A stretch of DNA of 9,517 nt from Clostridiales bacterium UBA7011 (GTDB taxonomy: Bacteria; Bacillota; Clostridia; Oscillospirales; Butyricicoccaceae): NCBI GenBank assembly GCA_002449635.1, contig DJXF01000020.1:1-9517 (forward strand), written 5' to 3'. The notes beneath the pieces are model-generated. The model worked only from the letters and a program-made list of their open reading frames with translations, did not search any database and was not told the origin of the DNA. Made by a program: the position numbers and the translations under genes. Position 1 is the first letter of the stretch. The number at the start of each line of letters is the position of its first letter. Of the stretch, positions 1 to 5,497 are shown piece after piece.

Positions 1-25
1 CGTCTACGTCAAATGCAATTTTCAT
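1..25 (-). CDS. iolH: Start of an iolH-like gene (partial, runs off the left edge)
   Basis: Only the first eight codons are in the window; they read M-K-I-A-F-D-V-D. The start is well supported: an ATG lies 8 nt downstream of GGAGGG (34-39, minus strand). The gene follows iolG after 86 nt on the same strand, so the two are probably co-transcribed. From memory, Bacillus subtilis IolH begins with the same residues, and iolH follows iolG in the B. subtilis iol operon. IolH belongs to the xylose-isomerase-like TIM-barrel family of sugar phosphate isomerases/epimerases and is linked to myo-inositol catabolism. Eight residues are too few to prove the family. Another TIM-barrel epimerase of the same superfamily, such as IolE or IolI, is possible. 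The start and the presence of a gene are seen directly; the identity is inference from context. Confidence 0.55.
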
Positions 26-45
26 AAAGCTTTCCCTCCATCTCT

Positions 46-62
46 CCCGCAGATGCTGCGGG
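46..62 (-). repeat. Hairpin just upstream of the iolH-like ribosome site
   Basis: A perfect 6-bp inverted repeat, CCCGCA (46-51) and TGCGGG (57-62), with a 5-nt loop. In the iolG-iolH message it ends 6 nt before the GGAGGG ribosome site. No T-run follows, so it is not a classic terminator. It could affect translation or mRNA stability; the function is inferred. Confidence 0.4.
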
Positions 63-80
63 TGTTGTTGTATCTGTCAG

Positions 81-99
81 CTCCGCTGGGACAGCGGAG
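81..99 (-). repeat. Hairpin between iolG and the iolH-like gene
   Basis: A perfect 7-bp inverted repeat, CTCCGCT (81-87) and AGCGGAG (93-99), with a 5-nt loop, 12 nt past the iolG stop codon. There is no U-tract on either strand, which argues against strong termination. A role as an mRNA-stabilising or processing stem between two operon genes is possible but inferred. Confidence 0.45.
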
Positions 100-111
100 A
101 TATGACCGTTT

Positions 112-1122
112 TTATTTTTTGTAGAAAGCAGGCATTTCGCCGATCTCAATCGGCACCACTGCGCCGCTCTCCTGGCTGGCAACCAGTGCATCCGCCGTGA
201 CGTTGGCAACCAGGCCATCCCACGCGGTCGGACCGTTGAATTCGCCATTGCGGACATCGTTGATCCACTCCTGAATCTCGACGTCATACGCATCGATAAA
301 GCGGCGCTTCCAGTCCTGTTCAATCGCGGTGGTCAGTCCGCCCGCCTTGCGGAAGGTCGGCGATGCCGGTGTCGGCAGATCAATGACGCCCTCCTCGCAG
401 ACGATCTGGCAGTTGATGTCATAGCCAAAGCGGCAGTTGACAAATACTTCCACCATTGCAATCAGACCGGAACGGCAGTTGAGGAACATCAGCTGCGGGT
501 CCTTTAATTCCCGATGGGTATGCTTTGTCTGGCGCGGCATCATCACCTGCGCGGAGACATACTCGTCGCCGACGAGCCAGTGCAGCACATCAATTTCATG
601 AATTGCCGTGTCATGTACCGCCATCGGCGTGTCATAGTTCGTGCCGACTTCCGGATTCCAGTGGGTACATTTCAGATACAGCGGCTTGCCGAATTCGCCG
701 GAATCCAGCATTTCCTTGACCTGACGATAGCTCTTATCGTAGCGGCGCATAAAGCCGACCTGAACCAGGTGTCTGCCGCTTTCTATTTCCGCCTCGACGA
801 TCTCGCGGGAATCCTCTGCCGATGTGGTGAGCGGTTTTTCGCAGAAAATCGGCTTGCCGATTTCGATTGCCTGCATGACGGTTTCCTTGTGGGCAAAGCC
901 CGGCGTGGTGCAGATCACAGCATCGACGTCCGGATCATTGACCAGATCCGCACTGTTGTTGTAGACCGTAGCGCCGATGGGGTCTCCCACCTTATGTGCG
1001 CCCTCTACAAAAACATCGGATACAGCAACGACCTTTCCGCCGGAAAGCTTATTGGTAATGCGGTCGATATGCTCACGGCCGATTGCGCCGCAGCCGACTA
1101 CGCCGATTCGTAACAGTTCCAT
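112..1122 (-). CDS. iolG: Inositol 2-dehydrogenase (Gfo/Idh/MocA family)
   Basis: 336 aa. The enzyme oxidises myo-inositol to scyllo-inosose with NAD+, the first step of inositol catabolism in the cytoplasm. The N-terminal Rossmann fold shows GxGxxG at residues 10-15, and Asp36 at the end of beta-2 suggests NAD rather than NADP. The E-K-P motif gives Lys96, and A-V-H-D-T-A-I-H gives Asp171 and His175. These match the catalytic Lys97/Asp172/His176 of B. subtilis IolG (numbering from memory), and the match to that protein continues along the whole length, including I-T-N-K-L-S-G near residue 25 and G-P-T-A-W-D-G near the C-terminus. The reading frame is open a further 48 nt upstream, but the ATG at 1122 is preferred because GGGAGG (1131-1136) lies 8 nt before it and the family alignment begins there. 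A related polyol or scyllo-inositol dehydrogenase is the main alternative. Confidence 0.9.
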   Translation of the reverse strand: MELLRIGVVGCGAIGREHIDRITNKLSGGKVVAVSDVFVEGAHKVGDPIGATVYNNSADLVNDPDVDAVICTTPGFAHKETVMQAIEIGKPIFCEKPLTTSAEDSREIVEAEIESGRHLVQVGFMRRYDKSYRQVKEMLDSGEFGKPLYLKCTHWNPEVGTNYDTPMAVHDTAIHEIDVLHWLVGDEYVSAQVMMPRQTKHTHRELKDPQLMFLNCRSGLIAMVEVFVNCRFGYDINCQIVCEEGVIDLPTPASPTFRKAGGLTTAIEQDWKRRFIDAYDVEIQEWINDVRNGEFNGPTAWDGLVANVTADALVASQESGAVVPIEIGEMPAFYKK

Positions 1123-1151
1123 TGGTTCAGCCTCCCATTTTTCATTTCCCG

Positions 1152-1175
1152 TGCCGGACTCTCTACACACCGGCA
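1152..1175 (-). repeat. Weak hairpin in the iolG leader
   Basis: TGCCGG (1152-1157) and CCGGCA (1170-1175) form a perfect 6-bp stem with a 12-nt loop. It lies in the predicted 5' untranslated region between the promoter (1192-1220) and the iolG ribosome site. It may be chance in GC-rich DNA. Confidence 0.25.
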
Positions 1176-1191
1176 GACGTTGTTACTATTG

Positions 1192-1220
1192 ATTATACGG
1201 ATTTTCATGTCACTTTGCAA
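1192..1220 (-). promoter_or_regulatory. Sigma-A-type promoter of iolG
   Basis: On the minus strand a perfect -10 box TATAAT (1192-1197) sits 17 bp downstream of TTGCAA (1215-1220), a 4/6 match to the -35 consensus. The spacing is optimal. The predicted transcript would start near 1185 and give a leader of about 60 nt before iolG. The imperfect -35 box fits a promoter helped by an activator, and an AraC-family regulator is encoded immediately upstream. The boxes are seen directly; activity is inferred. Confidence 0.7.
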
Positions 1221-1266
1221 TACAAATTCACATTTTTTCCGGAGCAGTCTTGTGATAATATACAAA
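1220..1266 (-). promoter_or_regulatory. Candidate activator half-sites upstream of the iolG promoter
   Basis: The 7-mer ATACAAA (TTTGTAT on the minus strand) occurs at 1220-1226 and again at 1260-1266, exactly 40 bp apart, about four helical turns. The proximal copy touches the -35 box. AraC-family activators often bind direct repeats next to the -35 region, so these could be regulator sites. Seven bases in an AT-rich stretch can recur by chance. Confidence 0.25.
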
Positions 1267-1274
1267 ACGCACCG

Positions 1275-2138
1275 TCATCCTCGGCGCCCGGCGCGCCCCT
1301 GCACCGTTTTGCGGTATTCCCGCGGGGTCATGCCGATTATTTTGCGGAACAGAGAGGTGAAATAGTTGTAATTATCGTAGCCGCACTGCTCTGCAATGCG
1401 CCGGACGGTCAGATCGGTGGAGGCGAGCAGCATCTGTGCCCGCGCCATGCGCCGCCGGATCATGTACTGCACCGGCGAACAGTCCGCATATTCGCGGAAC
1501 ACGCGGTCAAGGTGGAATTTGCTCACGCCCATCGCCTGCGCAATCTGATCGAGCCTGAGCGGCTCCAGATAGTGCCGGTCGAGGTACATGCGCGTGCGCG
1601 CTCCCAGCTCATAATGCACCTGCTCGGAGCGCTCCGCCGCAGAGCGGTGAATGCGCAGCGCCGCCGTGACCGCTGCCGCCGCCAGATAGCTGCACACCTC
1701 CGCACTTCCCGCGCTCTGATCCATTGCCGCCTGCTCCAGCACGGTCAGCAGCGCATCGAGCGTGCGTCCGCCCGTGCCCGCATGTACAACCGGCTGATCC
1801 GGATGTGTGAGAAACTGGTTTTCCTCCATGCCGCGGCACAGAAGCTGTGCAAAGCCGCAGGATATGCCGACGAGCGGCTGTTCCCCGCTCGCATGATAGC
1901 TGTGCGGCTCGCCCGCTCCGCACAGCACAAAATCGCCCGGCGCAAGCGGCTCCCGCTGTCCGTCCACGTCCACAATTCCTTCTCCCGCGCGCACATAGGT
2001 CAGCTCGGCATAGCCCGGATGTGAGTGCAGTTCCTGTCCCTCGCGCCCGAGCTGCAGCGGGCCGATATATACCAGCGTCGGCAGCTGATTGCCCTCAAAG
2101 CTGCTGCGTTCGTACATCTGTGCGGTAAAATCCTGCAC
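1275..2138 (-). CDS. AraC-family transcriptional regulator with cupin sensor domain
   Basis: 287 aa, a typical length for the family. Residues about 20-95 form an AraC-type cupin: H38-S-H40 followed by E45 and the turn A-G-E-G, then P-G-D-F-V-L and P78-H79. This part usually binds a small sugar-like ligand. Residues about 180-278 hold the double helix-turn-helix DNA-binding domain: helix pair 1 around L-D-Q-I-A-Q-A-M-G-V-S (196-206), and helix pair 2 around I-A-E-Q-C-G-Y (248-254), ending in G-M-T-P-R-E-Y-R (269-276), the conserved family ending. The start is GTG, supported by AGGAGG (2147-2152) 8 nt upstream. It is transcribed in the same direction as iolG, 152 nt away, and divergently from the ABC operon. 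Regulation of the inositol genes is the simplest reading; the ligand is unknown. Neighbour logic also allows control of the divergent ABC operon. Confidence 0.88.
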   Translation of the reverse strand: MQDFTAQMYERSSFEGNQLPTLVYIGPLQLGREGQELHSHPGYAELTYVRAGEGIVDVDGQREPLAPGDFVLCGAGEPHSYHASGEQPLVGISCGFAQLLCRGMEENQFLTHPDQPVVHAGTGGRTLDALLTVLEQAAMDQSAGSAEVCSYLAAAAVTAALRIHRSAAERSEQVHYELGARTRMYLDRHYLEPLRLDQIAQAMGVSKFHLDRVFREYADCSPVQYMIRRRMARAQMLLASTDLTVRRIAEQCGYDNYNYFTSLFRKIIGMTPREYRKTVQGRAGRRG

Positions 2139-2176
2139 CTGCGCAGCCTCCTTTCCCTCGCGGTGATGTTTTGTTT

Positions 2177-2206
2177 ATTATACTATAATTCTGCTGCGGG
2201 AAACAA
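2177..2206 (-). promoter_or_regulatory. Candidate promoter of the AraC-family regulator
   Basis: On the minus strand TATAAT (2177-2182) lies 18 bp downstream of TTGTTT (2201-2206), a 3/6 match to the -35 consensus. It is 38 bp from the GTG start, leaving a short leader that contains the AGGAGG ribosome site. The -10 box is perfect but the -35 box is weak. Confidence 0.45.
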
Positions 2207-2218
2207 CAAACACTGCGC

Positions 2219-2235
2219 ATTGTTCACACAACAAT
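2219..2235. promoter_or_regulatory. Palindromic operator candidate in the divergent intergenic region
   Basis: ATTGTT (2219-2224), CACAC spacer, AACAAT (2230-2235): a perfect 6-5-6 inverted repeat of 17 bp. It lies between the two divergent genes, just upstream of the candidate extended -10 element of the ABC operon, and covers the position where a -35 box would sit. That is a usual place for a dimeric repressor. It is not preceded or followed by a T-run, so it is not a terminator. The regulator is unknown. Confidence 0.4.
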
Positions 2236-2254
2236 CACATAAGAATGATAAAAT
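2225..2254 (+). promoter_or_regulatory. Candidate extended -10 promoter of the ABC operon
   Basis: TG-A-TAAAAT (2246-2254) is an extended -10 element, with 5/6 matches to TATAAT plus the upstream TG. The region 18 bp upstream (2225-2230) is CACACA, a poor -35 box, so the promoter would depend on the TG extension. It is placed 68 bp before the ABC ATPase start. Other starts in 2139-2321 cannot be excluded. Confidence 0.35.
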
Positions 2255-2265
2255 GTGGACATTCT

Positions 2266-2279
2266 GCGGGGACTCCCGC
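2266..2279 (+). repeat. Small leader hairpin before the ABC operon
   Basis: GCGGG (2266-2270) and CCCGC (2275-2279) form a 5-bp GC stem with a 4-nt loop, between the candidate promoter and the AGGAGG site (2302-2307). It is short and could be chance. Confidence 0.25.
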
Positions 2280-2321
2280 GGAAAAACCTTTGTTTTGACA
2301 CAGGAGGTGTCAGACTGCATT

Positions 2322-3335
2322 ATGATACAGGTAACCGGCCTTACGCGCCGCTTCGGAGATCTCACCGCCGTATCCGACCTCACCTTCTCGGTAAAGGAAG
2401 GGGAAATCGTCGGTTTCCTCGGTCCGAACGGAGCGGGCAAGACCACAACCATGAACATGCTCACCGGATGCCTGCGCGCCACAGCGGGCACGGTTTGTGT
2501 GGACGGCGCGGACATCGAAACAGATGCAGATCGTGCGCGGCGCATCATCGGCTATCTGCCGGAAAATCCGCCGCTGTATCCCGATATGACGGTGGAGGAA
2601 TATCTGCGTTTTGTTTTCCGTCTCAAAAAATGCACGCTGCCGCGCGGCGAGCATCTGGACAGCGTCTGCGCCATGGCGGGACTGTCCGACGTGCGCGGCC
2701 GCCTCATCCGCAACCTTTCCCGCGGCTACCGGCAGCGCGTCGGTCTCGCGCAGGCATTGATCGGCGACCCGAAGGTATTGATTCTGGACGAGCCGACCAT
2801 CGGACTGGACCCACGCCAGATTATCGAGCTGCGCGAGGTCATTCGCCGGCTCGGCGAGCGGCATACCGTCATTCTCTCCAGCCATATTCTCTCGGAGGTG
2901 CAGGAGGTGTGTGACCGTGTGCTCGTCCTGCATCACGGCCGCATTGCCGCCGACGGCACGCCCGCACAGCTGCGCGCACGCGCAGCGCAGACAGAACAGC
3001 TCGGCATGACCATCGAGGGCGAGCCGCAGGCAGTGCTCGCTGTACTGCGCGCCGTACCCGGCGTGACAGACGCCGCATTGTCCGATGAAAACGGCAAAAA
3101 ATCCGTCTATCACATCACCGCCGAGCCGGATACCGATATCCGCCGTGCGGTATTCAACGCACTGAGTCAGCACAGCATGGTCATCCTGTCCATGCAGCAG
3201 GTCGAGCGCAGTCTCGAGGATATTTTTCTCGCGCTGACCGAAACGGAAGACACGGCGGACGCCGCGCAGCCGGAGCGTCTGCCGCACAAGAAAAAATTCC
3301 CATGGTTCGGCAGAAAGCGGGGTGGAGACCAATGA
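2322..3335 (+). CDS. ABC transporter ATP-binding protein, GldA-like
   Basis: 337 aa. This is the cytoplasmic ATPase of an ABC-2-type membrane complex and powers the permease encoded next. Seen directly: Walker A G-P-N-G-A-G-K-T-T (34-42), the Q-loop region G-Y-L-P-E (77-81, with Glu in place of Gln), signature L-S-R-G-Y (132-136), Walker B V-L-I-L-D-E-P (152-158, catalytic Glu157), D-loop around 161-164 and switch His188. About 110 residues after the nucleotide-binding domain form a C-terminal extension common in drug- and Gld-type exporters, ending in a basic tail. The ATG at 2322 is chosen because the family begins M-I-x-V and AGGAGG (2302-2307) precedes it, although the 14-nt gap is long. 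Open frame upstream of this lacks family similarity. The stop overlaps the next start by 4 nt (ATGA), so translation is probably coupled. The substrate is unknown; the GldA-like label follows from the downstream GldF and GldG partners. Confidence 0.9.
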   Translation: MIQVTGLTRRFGDLTAVSDLTFSVKEGEIVGFLGPNGAGKTTTMNMLTGCLRATAGTVCVDGADIETDADRARRIIGYLPENPPLYPDMTVEEYLRFVFRLKKCTLPRGEHLDSVCAMAGLSDVRGRLIRNLSRGYRQRVGLAQALIGDPKVLILDEPTIGLDPRQIIELREVIRRLGERHTVILSSHILSEVQEVCDRVLVLHHGRIAADGTPAQLRARAAQTEQLGMTIEGEPQAVLAVLRAVPGVTDAALSDENGKKSVYHITAEPDTDIRRAVFNALSQHSMVILSMQQVERSLEDIFLALTETEDTADAAQPERLPHKKKFPWFGRKRGGDQ

Positions 3336-4036
3336 TTGCTGTTTTCCGGCGCGACATGCAGGGCTTTTTCCGCTCTCCGCTCGGCTATGTCTATATCGGC
3401 GCATTTCTCGCCATCATGAATCTCTATTTCTTTGCGACCTGTGTGCTGGCCTCCTCGAGCGATGTCGGCAGCGTGTTTTCCAACATGCTGATTGTCTTTC
3501 TGTTCCTCATGCCGATTCTGACGATGCGGCTGTTCAGCGAGGAATACAAGCAGGGGACGGACCGTCTGCTGCTGACCGCACCGGTCAGCGTGTGGGAAAT
3601 TGTGGGCGGCAAATTTTTCGCCGCTGTCGGCGTACTGCTGACCGCGCTGCTGTGCACACTGCCGTGGATTGGGATCATCGCCCTGTTCGGCACACCTGCC
3701 TGGGCGGATATTCTCGGCTGCTATATCGCCGTTTTGTGCGCCTCTGCCGTGTTTGCCGCCATGGGTCTGTTCCTCTCCAGTCTGACGGAGAGCCAGCTCA
3801 TCGCGGCCGTGCTGTCCTTCGCGCTGTTCCTCGGTCTGTATGTCGCGGATATGCTCAGCTATTCGATGGACAGCTCCCGTCTGCCCGGCAGGCTTCTCAG
3901 CTGGCTGTCGATCTTTACACGGTATGATTCGTTTATGTCCGGTCAGTTTTCGCTGGGGAATCTGATTTATTTCCTCTCGCTCACCGGATTGTTTCTGTTT
4001 TTCACCGCCCGCGTGCTCGAGCGGCGCAGACTGTGA
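3332..4036 (+). CDS. ABC-2 type permease, GldF-like
   Basis: 234 aa integral membrane protein that should pair with the ATPase upstream. Six hydrophobic segments are visible at about residues 17-38, 51-66, 91-119 (long), 127-150, 156-175 and 211-226. The N-terminal F-R-R-D and F-x-S-P-L-G-Y-V-Y motif and the short loop R-L-F-S-E-E-Y-K-Q-G-T-D-R-L-L-L-T-A-P after helix 2 are hallmarks of the GldF/ABC-2 permease family, where this loop probably contacts the ATPase. The start is the ATG of the ATGA overlap with the ATPase stop, with GGTGGAG a few bases before. An in-frame upstream ATG at 3302 would overlap the ATPase gene by 34 nt and adds residues that do not fit the family. The protein ends in R-R-R-L, consistent with a cytoplasmic C-terminus. 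The exported or moved substrate is not known. Confidence 0.88.
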   Translation: MIAVFRRDMQGFFRSPLGYVYIGAFLAIMNLYFFATCVLASSSDVGSVFSNMLIVFLFLMPILTMRLFSEEYKQGTDRLLLTAPVSVWEIVGGKFFAAVGVLLTALLCTLPWIGIIALFGTPAWADILGCYIAVLCASAVFAAMGLFLSSLTESQLIAAVLSFALFLGLYVADMLSYSMDSSRLPGRLLSWLSIFTRYDSFMSGQFSLGNLIYFLSLTGLFLFFTARVLERRRL

Positions 4037-4048
4037 GGTGAGGCTGAT

Positions 4049-5497
4049 ATGAAACAAAAACAACCATCCGGATCCCTGCGCCGTGTGTCGGTGTCCGCCG
4101 TCTCTCTGTCGCTGGTGATTGCGGCTGCCGTGCTGCTCAACCTGATCTGCACGAGCCTGACCGAACGCTATGACCTGACGCTCGACCTGACCGCAAACCG
4201 ACTGTATGAACTGAGTGATGATACCCGGCAGCTGCTGCGCGATATGGAGCAAACCGTCGATGTCACCATTCTCGCCAAGGAGGACGAATTCCGCGAAGAT
4301 GCCTACTACGGCAAGGTATACACGCTGCTGAACAAATACAGCAGCCTTGCCGGCGGACACCTCAAGGTGGCGTATATCGATCCGTACACCAATCCAAACG
4401 TCGTCAGCCGCTTCAGCGATGCCGCCGCCTCGATTCAGCAGGGCAGTGTCATTCTCTCCTGCGGCGACCGCACGCGCGTCCTCAACGCCTCCGATTTCTA
4501 TACCACCGAGACGAGCTCTGCCGGCAGCTATGCCAGTGTGACCGGTTTTCAGGGCGAGCAGGCGTTCACGTCTTCCATCGCCGCCGTCACAAACGAGGAA
4601 ACGCCCGCCGCTTATATCCTGCAGGGACACAGTGAGAGCATTTCCTCCAGCCTGACCGCGCTGCTGACGGGCGCGGGCTTTTCCGCCAATCTGCTCAATC
4701 TCACCGAAGAGAAGCGCATTCCGGACGATGCCGCGCTGCTGGTCATCAGTCTGCCGCAGGCGGACTATACGGAGGACGAGGTCAACCGCATCGATGCCTT
4801 TGTCAAAAAAGGCGGCGATCTGATGGTATTTGACGGCACCGCCTCCCCCACCTCCATGCCGGTTCTGTACAGCTATCTGAAGGAATGGGGCGCGGCTGTT
4901 CAGGCCAATATGGTGCTCGATGCGGATTACAACATCGATCAGCCCACCGATATTCTCGGACAGCTGACCGATTCCGACATCAACCGCGGCCTGTCCGCAA
5001 AGACCGACCGCACGCTCGTCACACCCAATGCCAAATCCATCACGGCGAAGCTGGATGCCTCCGTCACCGACCGCACGATTGAGACGCTGCTGGAAAGCCG
5101 CAGCACATCCTACGCCAAGGTGCTCACCGATGAGACGGAATATGACAGCTATACCCGCGCAGACGGCGACGCCGCGGGCCCGTTTGCGCTCGCAACGCTG
5201 TCCGATTACACCGGAAATGACAGCGGCGGACAGGTATTTGTGTGCACCTGCGCGCTGATGATGACGGATGACCTGATGGGCGCGGCGAGCCTGCTCAACC
5301 GCCCGTTCCTGAGCAGCGTCCTCGGCAGCATGCAGCCCGACCGCACGGTCGTTTCCATCGCGGCAAAAAATCTGCGCGCGGAGCCGCTCGTCATGGGCAG
5401 CGGCACGCAGCTGATTGTCTTTGTCCTGCTTGCACTCCTCCCGCTCGGTCTGTTTGCCGCCGGTATCGCGGTCTTCTTCCGCCGGAGGAGACTGTGA
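4049..5497 (+). CDS. GldG-like auxiliary protein (ABC_transp_aux family)
   Basis: 482 aa. It has an N-terminal membrane anchor (about residues 14-36) and a C-terminal one (about 453-476) followed by R-R-R-R, so the roughly 415 residues between should lie outside the membrane. Directly after the first anchor comes D-L-T-A-N-R-L-Y-E-L-S (46-56), the signature of this family. Further family marks are G-E-Q-A-F-T-S-S-I (169-177), L-Q-G-H-S-E (191-196) and the stretch D-Y-T-E-D-E-V ... F-V-K-K-G-G-D-L-M-V-F (239-261). The middle domain resembles class-I glutamine-amidotransferase-like folds in the family, but no catalytic triad is evident. In Flavobacterium, GldA, GldF and GldG act together in gliding; homologues are common in non-gliding bacteria, where the role is unknown. 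The gene starts 12 nt after the permease with a GAGGTGAGG ribosome site. It is full length. Confidence 0.85.
   Translation: MKQKQPSGSLRRVSVSAVSLSLVIAAAVLLNLICTSLTERYDLTLDLTANRLYELSDDTRQLLRDMEQTVDVTILAKEDEFREDAYYGKVYTLLNKYSSLAGGHLKVAYIDPYTNPNVVSRFSDAAASIQQGSVILSCGDRTRVLNASDFYTTETSSAGSYASVTGFQGEQAFTSSIAAVTNEETPAAYILQGHSESISSSLTALLTGAGFSANLLNLTEEKRIPDDAALLVISLPQADYTEDEVNRIDAFVKKGGDLMVFDGTASPTSMPVLYSYLKEWGAAVQANMVLDADYNIDQPTDILGQLTDSDINRGLSAKTDRTLVTPNAKSITAKLDASVTDRTIETLLESRSTSYAKVLTDETEYDSYTRADGDAAGPFALATLSDYTGNDSGGQVFVCTCALMMTDDLMGAASLLNRPFLSSVLGSMQPDRTVVSIAAKNLRAEPLVMGSGTQLIVFVLLALLPLGLFAAGIAVFFRRRRL

Noticed and set aside
9..323. Minus-strand open frame overlapping the end of iolG and the iolG-iolH gap
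   Set aside because: It is out of frame with iolG, Arg/Met/Ser-rich, and would overlap the iolH-like start in another frame.
1083..2024. Long plus-strand open frame opposite the AraC-family gene
   Set aside because: The opposite strand encodes a complete cupin plus double helix-turn-helix protein with a good ribosome site; this frame has neither a site nor domains.
2171..2190. TATAAT on the plus strand at 2184-2189 as the ABC operon promoter
   Set aside because: No -35-like sequence lies 16-18 bp upstream; the overlapping minus-strand TATAAT has the better context.
2549..2566. Glu in place of Gln in the Q-loop of the ABC ATPase as a possible inactivating change
   Set aside because: G-Y-L-P-E is common in this exporter subfamily, and Walker A, Walker B and the switch His are intact.
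2310..3404. Long open frame on the minus strand opposite the ABC ATPase (364 codons)
   Set aside because: It lies entirely antisense to a gene with all ABC motifs, has no family-like sequence and no ribosome site. GC-rich codon bias makes such antisense frames common.
3167..4630. Long open frame on the minus strand opposite the permease and GldG-like gene (487 codons)
   Set aside because: It spans two clear genes on the other strand, and its Gln/His/Glu-rich translation is typical of an antisense shadow.
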